Shown here: piece by piece, positions 30,994 through 42,427 of the stretch
How positions within the stretch are numbered: position 1 is the first letter of the stretch
Layout of the letters: each line of letters starts with the position of its first letter
NCBI RefSeq assembly: GCF_031755915.1
Contig: NC_083379.1
Location: 47,810,001 to 47,874,000 of the forward strand
Origin: Ziziphus jujuba
Lineage: Eukaryota; Streptophyta; Magnoliopsida; Rosales; Rhamnaceae
DNA length: 64,000 bases
Direction: 5' to 3'
Made by a program: the position numbers and the translations under genes
The notes under the pieces: model-generated
What the model was told of the DNA's origin: nothing
The model's input: the letters and a program-made list of their open reading frames with translations, nothing else
Databases searched by the model: none

Positions 30994-33042
30994 ATGAATC
31001 GACCATTTTCGTCGAAGCTCACGACGAAGCCCACTCCGGCAACGGCACAGACACCCGTTCCGGCACCACCAACTGCTAAGATTGATCGCAGGAAAAAGAA
31101 GAAAAAGGATGAGGAGCAGCAGAGCCGTCGAAACCCTTTGCAGAATCTAAACGGCTCTGTGGCCGCCAAATGCAATAGCAGTGACGCTTCTTCTGTCTCA
31201 GTCGAAGCTCCGCGAGGTTGCCTCAGGTTCTTTCTCTCCCATTCTTCCTCCTCCTCTTCTTCTTCTTCTTCAAAAACCCCTGCTGCTCAAAGGCCCCGAG
31301 CTCCTTCCAAAACACCCAAATCTACCCCCATACTGCTACTGCGTCCTTCAGAACCTTCCAAATCTAAGGAGAACCTAGAAAAGCCCCTTTCACGGAAAGC
31401 GCGGGTGTCCAAGAAGAGTCCCTCCTGTCTCAACCAGTGGCACTCTGGGAAGAAGCCTGTTTCCAGAACTTGGCAAAAATCCAAACTTTCTTCTGTTTTG
31501 AACTCAAATGCTAATTCCTCGAGTAAATTAGAATGTGGGTCTGTGGTGAAAAGCATGGTGAGGACAGTTGGAAATGCAAGTGAGATCACTGAACTCAAAT
31601 CATGTTGTATTGATGAGAGATTTACACCTTTGAGTAAGATCTCAAGTGGTTTGCATTCAGACTGTGCAGCTGAGAATGCTTTGGAACAGAATTCCAATAA
31701 GAGCAATAGCAAAACTCCTCCTGTTCAGGCATCTGTGTCTCCTGAAATGCAATGCGGGTCATCTATGGTGTCAACCACAACCACACCTGCTTGTTATGGA
31801 GCTGGCCACGTTGTTTCGGGGATCACTGACAAGAGGAAGTGTCGGCCTAGAGGGATACTCGCTGTAGGAGAGAATAACACAGGCTTTCTAAAAGGTAAAG
31901 CTTTATGTAATTTTGATGATGACTACGTCGTGCATGACAATGTCGAAGGGGTTATTACCAGCTCTGATGCTTCTATGGTCCCTTTGCCTACTGAAGCTTC
32001 AATGCGTTGGCTTTTATCACCTTGTAATGAGGACGATGAAGATCGCAAGGAGAACTTTGAAAACGGTTCTTGTGGATTTCAGAGTCCCCATTCACCGTTT
32101 TCTCCTTCCTCTGGTCAGAGGTGTTCTTCTGATGAACTTAATTCGACAAGCGTTACTAAATGTATTAGGATGAGTTCTTCTTCTTTAATCTCCCCCATTG
32201 GACTTCCACTTTCTGAAGAAACCTCGGAGCCTGTAAGTGGCCATTTCCCTGTCTTATCCTTTCCCCTTTCTACACCTGGCAGCAAGGATCATGTCACCTT
32301 GAAAGGAGGAGGAAAAGACCATTATGATCTTGATGGTGAGAGTTCTCCCTTCTCCATGGATTCCTTGGGTAGTGGAAATGTTGTCTGCACCCCTGAATCA
32401 GACTCTTCATATGGACGTGCTGGCTTATTATGGTTAACTTCAGGCAACCACAAGGCATATCAGCTTGCTTCTGAACTCACTTCGACGACTGAAGCACTTC
32501 ATGTGGCAAGCACCAGTGCATCAGTTAAGGACCAAACTGACTTGAGTTTCCAGTTTGATAGTCTAACTACATCTTGCAATTCCTTTGTCCTTACCCAATT
32601 TCAGCAAGTATTCCATGATCAGGGTTCTGGGAATTCCAGCTCTACACTGGAGAATGAGTCACAATCCCAGATGAGGATATCATGGAGAGAAGGATTGATG
32701 AGCCAGATTTATGAGATGGATGAATTTGATTGCTGCAGATGCTTATCGGATGATGAAGAGGATGATGCCAATCGCTGCAGCAATGACCAGTTAGAATCTA
32801 GACAGAGCTCTGATGTCAAGGAGAATAATCAGATTTTAACCCAAGATTCTTGGTCTGCTAAAGCTTTGGACAATGAACCAGAAGTAGGAGTTGATGGGAA
32901 GGGTAAAGAAAACTTTTCTCCTGGCCCTCCTCAATTATCATGTTCATGTGCAGAATCCATAAGCATTGATGGAGGTAGCCTGCTTGCTTCAGTGGATTCG
33001 GATTGGACTCAATGCTACAAGAATGAACTATTCCAAGTATAA
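30994..33042 (+). CDS. Plant-specific, low-complexity 682-aa protein of unknown function
   Basis: Single uninterrupted frame. The frame stays open upstream to 30889, but that part translates the GT microsatellite as alternating Val-Cys, so I prefer the ATG at 30994 (MNRPFSSKLTTKPTPA). No domain is recognised. Visible features: a Pro-rich N-terminus followed by a Lys/Arg cluster (DRRKKKKK, about 32-39); a Ser-homopolymer (about 84-94); a basic Ser/Pro/Lys region; MRWLLSPCNEDDEDRKENF near residue 350, which looks like a conserved core; a Ser-rich middle; and an acidic DEFDCCRCLSDDEEDD patch near the C-terminus. Composition suggests a largely disordered, possibly nuclear protein. I recall related uncharacterised proteins in other dicots with the MRWLLSPC core, but no function. 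Confidence 0.8.
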   Translation: MNRPFSSKLTTKPTPATAQTPVPAPPTAKIDRRKKKKKDEEQQSRRNPLQNLNGSVAAKCNSSDASSVSVEAPRGCLRFFLSHSSSSSSSSSSKTPAAQRPRAPSKTPKSTPILLLRPSEPSKSKENLEKPLSRKARVSKKSPSCLNQWHSGKKPVSRTWQKSKLSSVLNSNANSSSKLECGSVVKSMVRTVGNASEITELKSCCIDERFTPLSKISSGLHSDCAAENALEQNSNKSNSKTPPVQASVSPEMQCGSSMVSTTTTPACYGAGHVVSGITDKRKCRPRGILAVGENNTGFLKGKALCNFDDDYVVHDNVEGVITSSDASMVPLPTEASMRWLLSPCNEDDEDRKENFENGSCGFQSPHSPFSPSSGQRCSSDELNSTSVTKCIRMSSSSLISPIGLPLSEETSEPVSGHFPVLSFPLSTPGSKDHVTLKGGGKDHYDLDGESSPFSMDSLGSGNVVCTPESDSSYGRAGLLWLTSGNHKAYQLASELTSTTEALHVASTSASVKDQTDLSFQFDSLTTSCNSFVLTQFQQVFHDQGSGNSSSTLENESQSQMRISWREGLMSQIYEMDEFDCCRCLSDDEEDDANRCSNDQLESRQSSDVKENNQILTQDSWSAKALDNEPEVGVDGKGKENFSPGPPQLSCSCAESISIDGGSLLASVDSDWTQCYKNELFQV

Positions 33043-35883
33043 TTCATTACCTTTTCTTTTTAGTCCTTTTAGGGTGGGTAAGTCTCATTAACCTTAGCCT
33101 CGGTTAATAGTGGTTCGCCTTTGTTGAGAATTACCACTATTGTATTATGTTCTTTTCGTAGTTTGATTTAATATCTGTATCATAGAAATTTCCTGGAATT
33201 GAGACTTCTACTTATAATTAAAATTGTGAGGAATCTATTTACAAGTTTGCTAACTCTATGCTGAATAAAAACAACTCATTAGAAGCTTATCAATGGTTAG
33301 ATACATATATTTTACCTGTTTGCATTAGGAAAAGGAACTTGAAATTTTTACCATCTGTGTAATGTGAAAAAACTGTCTATTTGACTTGTCATGTTAGAAT
33401 TATGAAGTTGGTGCTACTGCCAATACTTCGGTTTGGCAAAGGATATGGAAAGGTAACACGGAAAGGATATTTACTAGGATGGAGATAAAAATAGATTGTG
33501 GATAATACTTGAAAGAGGTATGTCCATATACTTGGATTGTCATCATAGGATGGATACACAACTCTCAGTTTTTTTTTTTCTCTTTCGTTCTTTTTTTTTT
33601 GGGATAATGGTACTATCAGTTAGCACGAGTAACTATAGCATGCTGCAGGAATCGGTATAAATACTTTCAGCATACAGTATGAGAATAATGTATTTTTATA
33701 TGAGTCCATTGCATTACCACATTTTTTGGAAATGATTGCATTGCTACATTGAGTGTAAAATGATTGGTCATGATGTTGGGTCTTATGAATAACGAGTCTT
33801 GAAAAACAACTTTGTGGAGTAGTTACGGTTATTTTAGGGTTTAAAATTTCGATGTTGGCTCAACAGCACTCCTTTTTCCGATATAAAATGTGTAACTTGA
33901 TTCAGTCTAATTATTTATTTGTTAAAGCCTATACCTAAATTTGCAATGTAAGAGTTACGGTGTAGAGGCAAGTATATATATCGAAGCCTATGGTTTTTAA
34001 AGGAAAATGACAATTTTGGAGTCCTAATAAGCAAGCAAAAAGCTAAAACTGTGGAAGGAACTTTAGATATAATATTGATTATGATAAGTCACTCCTATAA
34101 GCCTTATATACATAAGAAGGTAATACCCTGAAAATCCCACTTAATTAATTTTATCTTTTCTCGACAATTGAACTTAATATTAACCCAAGCAAAAGTTTCA
34201 TGAAAAGAAATATATACCTCTACACAGTGACATTACAAGGAAAAAGATGATAGCTTGATGGAAAAATTTGTACATTCAAAAGGTCAGCTTTTAGTTCTTA
34301 TTGATTAAAAAAATTAAACAGTTAAATGTAATGAGATAGAATGACAGGCCAGAAATTTCCAATTTAAGATGATGATGGATGGGTGCGGTGGCAACTAGAG
34401 GCAACAAGCAATGCAGGAAATTTTCCTTTGTGAAACAGTATTAATTGTTGAAGCTTATCCAATATATATAAATATAATTCTTGGCATGTTTTTCTCAATT
34501 GGATTGATGCCAGCTAGCATGAAGCACACTTGACGTGTACATGTTTAAATTATTTATTAACATAACATTGATGTGGGTTATGCAGAATTGCGTCATGCTC
34601 ATGCTTCATCCAATGTCTAACCAAATATATATATATATATATATATATATAATGTGTTTAAATCGTCTACGACATCCAAAGCGGCAGCAATTGGATGTAT
34701 GGGTTTGTGAGTTAAGGAATTTTTATTTATTTTTAATTTAAATACTAAATATTTCGATTAATTTATAAGCAAGTAGGTGAAGAGAAATATTCCATCCAAA
34801 TCCAACCCGGTTAGGTAAATAAGGAATCCCCCAGGCAACGCATGCCGGCTAATGTATACTGTTTCAAGAATGACAGCACGTTGAAAACACCTTAGAGACG
34901 GCCATATCTGATCTAGGCGAAGAGCGACTGCAGTTTACTATAGGAGGAAGAAAAAACATTGCATTAGACAAAAGCAATAAAATTAAGGTGGTTGAATTTG
35001 AACCAAATTTTGAATGCTAATTATGTAGCATTACCAAACATAACATTCTATATCTAGGTGCATGCATGTGCATATGTATGTAACTGGGATGAAGTCTCCT
35101 AACTTTTGACCTAATTAACTAATTTTATCTACTTCCCGAATAACAATTATTTGCAAGTTTCATTAAAAACAATAATATATAATCAATATTGATGCATGGC
35201 TCATAAGTCAGAACTCCGAATTGGATAGAGATAGAAATCAACTGATTCGCATATATATAATAAACTGCATGTTTGACCCGGTAAATTAGAGGACAAATTT
35301 AAAAGCATCTCTAATAAAATGCCCATTAGTTTTGTTTATCCAAAAAAAAATTTGTCACATAAGATTGACAGTCTTTGAAAAAACCCTTGTCCAATAATGC
35401 TATACAGAGGTCAGCTAAGATCAGACAACAGCAAAATAAATAAATAAATAAATAAATAAAAGCTGTCTAATAAACCCTCTATTTCTCAAAGGTCTATTAG
35501 GCAGTTTGAGTCATTAATTATCTTTTTTCCTCTTCTCTCTCCTCATCAATTTGCAGTCTCTTCTCTCTTCTCTCCTAACATGTCAACTCATTTTATTTAA
35601 AATTCTAAACATGATTTATTGATTTCATTCAATTATAAACATAACCTAATAATTTTATTTAAAATTCTTTATATGACCCATTGAAGAAGAACGTTGTATA
35701 TATACACACAAATATATAATACAGTGAAGGATCTGTGAAAAGATATTGTAAAGGATATTCATTTATAACGGTCAAATTACAAAAATCTAATCGCTGTAAA
35801 ATATTGAACCTCACAATCTTTTTCTATAAATTTATTCTGACTCTCACAATTATTTTCTATAAATCTATTGTTATATCAAAACC

Positions 35884-35914
<31 letters not shown>

Positions 35915-36353
35915 AGCATATGTAGCTAATTTGATTCATGTAATTCAAATTAAAGTGTCCCTCTTTTTTTTGTGTGTGTGTGTGTGTTAATATACGGAGG
36001 AAACAAGTAGACCTGTATATAGAATACAAAATTAGGGGGCTATACCTTTAGAGGATGCATTAGTTTTCTTTTCTATTTTAATACATAAAAAAATGTTTGG
36101 GGGTTGTTGAATATGCTGTTTGTTTTGTAAATTAATCAAACTAGTACAACATATCTTCATTTTGAATTGGGGGAGGGGCCGGCAAAAAGTCAAAAATCAA
36201 AATGACGTGTTAGGACTTGTATAATTCAAGATGTCCTCTCTGAGGAGAAAAGTTAAATGAGTTTGAACAACTAACTAGCTAGTATTTATGCTATGTGTGT
36301 TTAATCTGATGTTGATCATAATTAATGTAAGGAAGCGAGGAAACTGATATCAG
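33043..36353. other. Long AT-rich intergenic region, no gene seen
   Basis: About 3.3 kb. The start should be the 3' UTR of the 682-aa gene. AT dinucleotide runs lie at about 34626-34650 and 35887-35914, an AAAT array at 35435-35460, and a TG run at 35970-35987. The only ORFs are chance frames across these repeats. The end should hold the promoter of the 122-aa gene. Confidence 0.5.
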
Positions 36354-36722
36354 ATGGAGGGTCTGATCCCAATGGTTTTTAAGGCAATCAAGAAGAAGAG
36401 AATTCGGCGGCAATATACAAGTCTATCATCTCCATCATCATCTGAGTTAGCTGCTCTTAAAACTCATCATCATACCTCCCACAACTTGTCGTCGTCGGAT
36501 TTCTACCGTGAAACGACCACAGTACAAAACATTGGCGGCCACCGACGACACAAGTCGCTGAGCAGTGATTTTGCGTTTGGAGTAGTGTCATCAAAAGCAG
36601 ATCATCATCGATATCATGATGGGGATCATATGAATCATGCTTGGCCTCCTTCTCCTCCTCCGAGGCAACTTGTACGCTTCAGAAGCCATAGAATGTTCTC
36701 TTGTATGGGTGCAGCTGCCTAA
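36354..36722 (+). CDS. Small plant-specific protein (122 aa), MEGLIPMV family
   Basis: Single-exon frame with a conserved-looking start, MEGLIPMVFKAIKKKRIRRQ, which is strongly basic. A Ser/His-rich linker follows, then GGHRRHKSLSSDFAFGV and a C-terminal RFRSHRMFSCMGAA. I recall similar short uncharacterised proteins in other dicots that share the MEGLIPMVxKAIKK start and the GHRRHxS motif. One is probably At3g59880, which is next to MIR827 in Arabidopsis. There is no signal peptide or membrane segment. The RRHKS and RSHR motifs could be phosphorylation sites, but that is guesswork. Function unknown. Confidence 0.8.
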   Translation: MEGLIPMVFKAIKKKRIRRQYTSLSSPSSSELAALKTHHHTSHNLSSSDFYRETTTVQNIGGHRRHKSLSSDFAFGVVSSKADHHRYHDGDHMNHAWPPSPPPRQLVRFRSHRMFSCMGAAA

Positions 36723-37013
36723 AATAATAAACCATCTTCTCTGCTTCTTCTCTCTTTATAAAATATCCATTCAAAGAGAGAAAACAAATCATGAATCTGT
36801 GCTTGAATTCCTAATTAATATCTGTTTGTTATGTGTTTTTCTTTTTATATTCTTAATTTGTTGTTGATTAATAATAGTTATATATACACATATATATTGC
36901 TTGAAGGATCATTCATTATTTGATGATCATAGGAAAGCACAGTTGCTAATGCATGGTGAATCAAGTCTGCAACCAAGACTGTATAGGTATATAGCTAATT
37001 AATTAGAAGAAGC

Positions 37014-37055
<42 letters not shown>

Positions 37056-37829
37056 AATGGGCAAGTCTCTCATAAGATTACCCACCTGATCTTCACAGTC
37101 ATCTCACGATTGTCCGTAATGAATGACAATTGTTGCGTGTTTATCCCAACGGCTTGGGACTGAAGTTGATTTGGCACATTTTAGTTTAATTATTTAATAA
37201 TATATAGAAATGGTTTGAGTCACAAGAACAGGTGTAGGATTAAGTTTAATTGGAATACATATTATCTTGAAGTAGCTAAGCTAAGCCTAAGAATGCGCCT
37301 TGGCTTGCTACATGTAAACACACACAATGGTATTAATTAATTAAGCAACTAATATGGAAGCTAATAAGGGCTGGACTATTTGCTGCTAACTAATTTCCGC
37401 TTGCAACAAAGGGAGTTGTCCCAGTGCTAGTGTACTAGTGTCTAGCAGACTAGCACATTTGCTTTCGAAGACTTGCGTAGCTCCCACATCGTCAGCTTGC
37501 GAACGCCTGCACTAATTAGCTTATTTCACAAAATTTCCTACCACCAAATACCGATTGAAGAAACAATATGAGACTTTACCTACCAGAGTCCAGAGTCGTA
37601 CCAATCAACTGATCCCAAGAGTTCCAGATATTTGTATGGTGAAATATGATGAATTTCTAATTAAAAAGATTAACCCATCAAATTATAGAAAATCTAGCTT
37701 TGAAAGGAAAAGGAAAAATTAAGGGAAACAAAAAGCACACTAAAATTACAAAGCAACTTAATTTGGCACATATCTAAAAGATTAAAGAGAAGAGAAAGAA
37801 AGGGATGCAGGGTTTAATATGTATGTATA
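36723..37829. other. Intergenic, likely MIR827 upstream region
   Basis: Includes the 3' UTR of the 122-aa gene, an AT microsatellite at about 37016-37052, and roughly 750 bp before the miR827 hairpin. On the plus strand I found no GNATATNC (P1BS) site in this interval. No gene is seen. Confidence 0.5.
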
Positions 37830-37930
37830 TCATGAACGTGTTCGTTGATGGCCATCTAATCATAATGGAGATCAATTATTAATATTGAAACAGAATAATT
37901 AGATGACCATCAACAAACATATCCATGGTT
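37830..37930 (+). ncRNA. MIR827: miR827 precursor (MIR827)
   Basis: The 3' arm at 37899-37919 begins TTAGATGACCATCAACAAAC and ends in A, matching the known 21-nt miR827 (Arabidopsis differs only in the last base as I recall). The 5' arm at about 37838-37860 (TTCGTTGATGGCCATCTAAT) pairs with it at all but two positions (two C-A mismatches). The stem extends outward through CATGAACGTG and ATATCCATG, with a loop of about 35 nt. miR827 is induced by phosphate starvation and targets SPX-domain transcripts (NLA in Arabidopsis, SPX-MFS/PHT5 in others). Neither target lies in this window. The position beside the 122-aa gene repeats the Arabidopsis order I remember. Confidence 0.95.
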
Positions 37931-38938
37931 GCAAATTAAGCGCACTAAAACCACAGCTTCCAAATCCAACTCCAACTCCAATTCCCGTGTTATCAATACG
38001 ATACCAAAAGTCTTCGTGTGAGATATGGTCTCCTTAGATACATAAGCAAAAAGTATATACCTGGCATCATTCTCCTAGGTGCTAATCCAAGCATATACTT
38101 TGAGAATATACCTTTCTTACAGCTGGCAATTCGCTGGACCAAGGGGTTGAAAAGTGAAGGTTAGCTTGAATGACACTGAAGTTTATTTATTTTTCTAAAA
38201 TAATACAATTCCAGAAACGAAACAAAAATTCGTATGATTATCATGCATTTATAGCTTTTCTCCGTATTTGTATCAATGCTTTGCTTTTTGGAGGCTAAAG
38301 CGCTTCCAAAAACCAGCATTCATGTGTGCTAAAAGAATGTGGTTAAAAGTAAACGTGTAGACAGATGAACGTGATAAGAAAGAAATGTTATCCATCTCTC
38401 AGGCTGCATGCAAAAGTAATTGTACCCATTAAGGACAAGGATCAATTAGCCCCAGCAGTAAATAATACCAACATTTTATCAGCTTCCTGGATTTTGCTAC
38501 TGAGATTCAAAAATCGAATAACCTGTACAATGACAGATCAAAACTTCACTTCTAATTAATTAATCTGATTAAAATAAATGAAAACAAAACAACTGCAGCC
38601 GCACGGAATAATCTGAGGACTGATTTAGGCATGCCTTTTCCAAATATACAAGACAAAAATTAGCTAGCTATGGCTGTGCATATCATCAACGATGTCATCA
38701 TCCCAAGGCAAACAAAGGCCAACTATTTTCTAGCTAATCAATCACTGGATTGGATATTATATATTTCTTGGTTGCCAACTACCCGGGTCCCAGGACCAAT
38801 TAAAGTTAAATCCCCGAATAATATCCAATTAATTTAGAAAACAGAGTTGATGATATCAGGAAGAGGAGAGAGTGCATAAAGATTGCATGCTTACCAAGCC
38901 TCTAATCAATTAACAAGGAGAGGAACTGCAAGAAGTCC
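37931..38938. other. MIR827 downstream region and upstream region of the next gene
   Basis: Contains a cluster of three P1BS-type sites at 38053-38111 and otherwise AT-rich DNA. The open frame at 38365-38559 has no family features and is not called. The last 100 bp should hold the 5' UTR of the gene starting at 38939 or 38947. Confidence 0.5.
38053..38111. promoter_or_regulatory. Cluster of three GNATATNC (PHR1/P1BS-type) sites
   Basis: GTATATAC (38053-38060), GCATATAC (38091-38098) and GAATATAC (38104-38111) all fit the palindromic P1BS consensus GNATATNC. They lie about 130-190 bp downstream of mature miR827. The first two sit in the arms of a short inverted repeat (AAGTATATAC and GCATATACTT). 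Site matches are read directly; a role in phosphate-responsive expression is inference, and the downstream position is unusual. Confidence 0.45.
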
Positions 38939-38946
38939 ATGGAAAG

Positions 38947-39700
38947 ATGCAGTCTCCAACATATGTGTCTGCTTATCCTAGTGGTGGGATTTGGGTTGAT
39001 GGTGGTGGAGATTTGAATAGTGATAGACTCTGCAGCCAATGTTCCAAATGTGAATCAAGTAAAGGCCCTCCAAGTGAAGACTATCCCCACATGACAGCAT
39101 TTGATGATACTCTTATCGCTGCTGCTTTACAGTCTGACTATGTTGAATCCAGGGACAGGGGAGTTTATTCGGTTCCTAATATCAAGGGTGGCCAATCAAC
39201 TGAATTTAATGCCTATTTTGAATGGAAATCTTCTTCTGATTCAGCTTCTGGCTATGACAGGTAAAATTCATGCCCATTAATAATTTCTGAAGGCACATGC
39301 ATTTGCAGGCATGTAAACATAACTCTTAAACGATTTAACTTTCAATTGATACTGCTACAGGTTTAGCAACTACATGGACAAATGCTCAGGGGGACAAACC
39401 TATCTCACTGCGAACAAGCATGGGAAAGTGAGACTTCGTTCATTGAACTCACTCGAAACACTAGCAGAGGCTGACTGGAAATCAATAAAACCACCAGTGG
39501 AACTTAACCATCGTGAATTTCGATCCTGGGTATCTCATAGTACAGGAAAATGCCTTACGGTTTTCAAAGGAAAGAGCCAGAATAACCAAACCCTGCGTAC
39601 GTCTGACTGCAAGTTTGATGGCTCAAACCTTTTCCAGCTCTTTGCCTTTCGCTTTCATTACCACAAAGCCTTTTGCTGCTGTGGCATTTACAACGACTAG
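38947..39700 (+). CDS. Unknown protein, possibly a secreted beta-trefoil-like protein with a frameshifted start
   Basis: Two exons, 38947-39260 and 39361-39700 (clean GT and CAG borders, phase restored), giving 217 aa from the ATG at 38947. Exon 1 encodes a Cys motif CSQCSKCES and SEDYPHMTAFDDTLIAAALQ. Exon 2 encodes YMDKCSGGQTYLTANKHGKV and GKCLTVFKGKSQNNQTLRTS followed by DC. This pattern (Gly-Lys-Cys-Leu-Thr, then Cys) loosely recalls ricin-B or DUF569 beta-trefoil repeats. I do not recognise the family with certainty. An ATG 8 bp upstream (38939) opens another frame with a strong signal-peptide-like core (CLLILVVGFGLMVV) that stops after 25 codons. The natural gene may therefore join that leader to this frame, and this copy may be frameshifted. 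Confidence 0.6.
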
Positions 39701-40582
39701 TAGTTAATTTCTTCAAATATGTTATATTAGTTGGGCATACCCACACATATATCAAATCAATTATAATAATGGTAATAATCAAAACATCTCCAACCCATAC
39801 TTGGGATGTGGTGAGGTACTCATTCATTCATAAATTGGACGGAAATAGAATAATGTTAACGTCATGCTCAGGCTTAAACTTTTACCACTTCCGAAGTACA
39901 CAATTACAGTCGAAGGAATCGAGTTGGGTGTAGTGGCATGGTTTGTATTTAGGTCTCATTCATGAAGTTGGACTATGATTGTCCCTGGCTGCACACCATT
40001 ACTGTCGGCCTAAACAAACAAGTTTCTGTGAAGGTAGAAGGTTGACATCAGCAATTATCGACTAGTCATCAGTAGATTTTATCAGCTCCAGCTCGACTCA
40101 AACCATATATTTTGACAAACGACTTCTGCATTATCAAGAACAATTTAAGTACTATTTTCAAGCTTTCAAAGTTGGAATTAAATAATATATATATATATAT
40201 ATGCGCTTTGTAAAGTTTCAGCGCATAACATACTGGCAATGAGAAAATAAGATCTAGAACTATAAATCATAATGAGAAGTAAACAGATTCACAGGGAAAG
40301 GTCTAGGTATGTACAGAAAATCACATATCGAAAGCAACTTTTGGCTGATAGACTCATCTTCTTAACAAAGCATGCCGGCTCGAGCTTACCTAAGCTCAAC
40401 TCAATTATACTCAAAAAATCAAGCTATGGCATTATATATTCCAAAACCAAACTTTTCAAAGTATCACGTCTGTAGACTGGGGGTAAACTACAGGTGCTCT
40501 AGAGGTAAAATAATCATTGTCATTAAGACAGTTCATTTATTTGATGAACACAATTCATTTATTCGATGAATATCCACTGCCA
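39701..40582. other. Convergent intergenic region, no gene seen
   Basis: 3' flanks of the unknown gene (plus) and the MRL7-type gene (minus). There is an AT run at 40183-40202. Open frames on both strands are short and without family features. Confidence 0.5.
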
Positions 40583-42427
40583 TCAAGGTTGGATATTCAG
40601 AGGAACAGTTGGGATTGCCTCCTGGACATCTCCAATGGTTTTCAAATATTCTGGCTTGGCGGCTCCATAATAAAAGAATGCCATTATCTTTGAAAGTTCA
40701 TCAGCACTTCGAATTGCTGAAAAAACACCACCAAAAGAGCTGATATTAGGCAAATGCAGATCCAGAAATGGAGGGGCACACAGTCATTGATTAATAAATT
40801 ACCTTTCTCACGATATAAGATCTTCCCAGCCTTTGTGAAGATAACCTCAGGGAAGACAGACACTTGAAGAGCAGAGACCAAATCAAGCTCTACAACGGCA
40901 TCAACTGCAACACACTGCTTAATATGGCAATAATAATTAGAGTAATGATCAGCATGCAGGATGAAAAATATAATAGAAGATGTTGAAGCCAAAAAAATAT
41001 ATATTGAAAGATGTAAAATAGTTTGGCTTACTCTTGGTGAAGGTAGCCTACAGTTCCATATGATGTGCACGGCCTTCTCCAGTTCATCTCGAACCCTTTC
41101 ATTTTCCTTGGGCCTGAGTACATTAGAATTCTCTTATGGTAACTGCATATGTGTTAAAGGAAAGTTCCACATCCAATTCACCAAAATCAAACAGCTTCAA
41201 CATATTATCGACAGACATCTAAAATATTATACCATGTGCATGCATGCAGACATGCATATATGCATATGAACACTATTTTCAACTATACAGCCACTGATTC
41301 TAGTTCTCTATGTCGAGAGGAAAGACTTGTAGAAAGCAAGAAACAGAGCTCAATTATACAAAAGGATAGCCATCATAGAGATATGTGTGTAAAAACACTA
41401 AAAACTGAAGCTAGAAGTTTCAATAGTCAAGGAAACACATGAGAGTGATTTTAGATTGCGGTAAATTTTAAAGAATATTCAATGAAGAAAATCCCCACTG
41501 TCTTGTACTTATTTGTAAGGGGCAGCCACTGTTTTGTGCAGTGTTATTTCAGGACAAATTGCTAGATGGAACTGCAGTTATCTAAAGGAGCACCTTTATC
41601 CCGTTGAATAATTACTCAACTCAATTAGAAACTATCAGTTCTGTGCACTGAAAAAATTAGCCTATAATGCAAGTAGCAAAAGAATTACATGTTACTTGAC
41701 AAGCTGAAACAGATTTCCAAAACAAAGACTTTATTATGTAAGATCTAGTTAAAGATGGAACTAACCTTTTATAACGATTCTGTACAATAATAACTAGAGG
41801 GCTGATGTCCTTGAAAACAGTCTCTTCCCAGTCCGCAGCGGTTATGTCTTTGATGGGGCGGATATAATTATCATCTTGCCAGACAACCTCATTGTCGCTG
41901 TCATAATTACCGTCATCATCATCCTTTCTGGGCTTGTTCTTGATGGTGATCTTGTCAAAAAACTGACCCAAGTTGAAACCCCAGCCGTCGGCATCTTCAG
42001 GCCAGTCGGGATCTTCCTCCTCCACAACAAGTGGGTATTTATCCAAAAGCTTTTGCATCTTCTTCATCTTTTCATCAGGGTCAACCTCCTCCTCAATGTC
42101 AGGGTTCATATCAATGACTTCTCTAATCTTTCTTCTCCATTCACGTCTCTCTTCAGCATCCATCAAATATGGATCATTATCGTTGATTGTACCATGGGCA
42201 GGTTCATCCTCCTCCTCATCAAAGCCATTACCTGACCCTTGTTGGTTGGACCTTGTCCTAGCATTCCCACCCTGTGGCGGGACACAACTAATAACTATGT
42301 TACTTGTTCTACCATTTTGATAACATTCAATTTCAAATGGAAATGGATTGGATAACATGAATCTTTTCTGCTTTACTGGTGGTTGGTACAGATGTGCTGC
42401 TAACCACATGTTATGTTGCAGAGCCAT
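40583..42427 (-). CDS. MRL7L: Chloroplast thioredoxin-fold protein of the MRL7/MRL7L family
   Basis: Four exons (minus): 42427-41766, 41113-41032, 40914-40803 and 40716-40583, giving 329 aa. MRL7 and MRL7L (SVR4/SVR4-like) are plastid proteins needed for PEP-dependent chloroplast gene expression and chloroplast development. Recognised strings are DPYLMDAEERREWRRKIREV, PDIEEEVDPDEKMKKMQKLL, VVEEEDPDWPEDADGWGF, WQDDNYIRPIKDITAADWEE, FKDISPLVIIVQNRYKRPKE, WNCRLPSPRCVAVDAVVE and the C-terminal ADELSKIMAFFYYGAAKP. The acidic middle precedes a thioredoxin-like domain from about residue 205. The first ~60 residues are a plausible transit peptide. The nearby PARG1 favours MRL7L, whose Arabidopsis gene I recall close to PARG1, but MRL7 itself is not excluded. 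A 5' UTR intron is likely: a donor lies at about 42641. Confidence 0.88.

Noticed and set aside
36637..36867. Plus-strand ORF overlapping the end of the 122-aa gene
   Set aside because: It is another frame of the same exon continuing into the 3' UTR; the hydrophobic tail comes from T-rich UTR.
41876..42320. Plus-strand ORFs of 115-119 codons, hydrophobic
   Set aside because: Exact antisense of MRL7-type exon 1; the hydrophobicity comes from complementing acidic codons.
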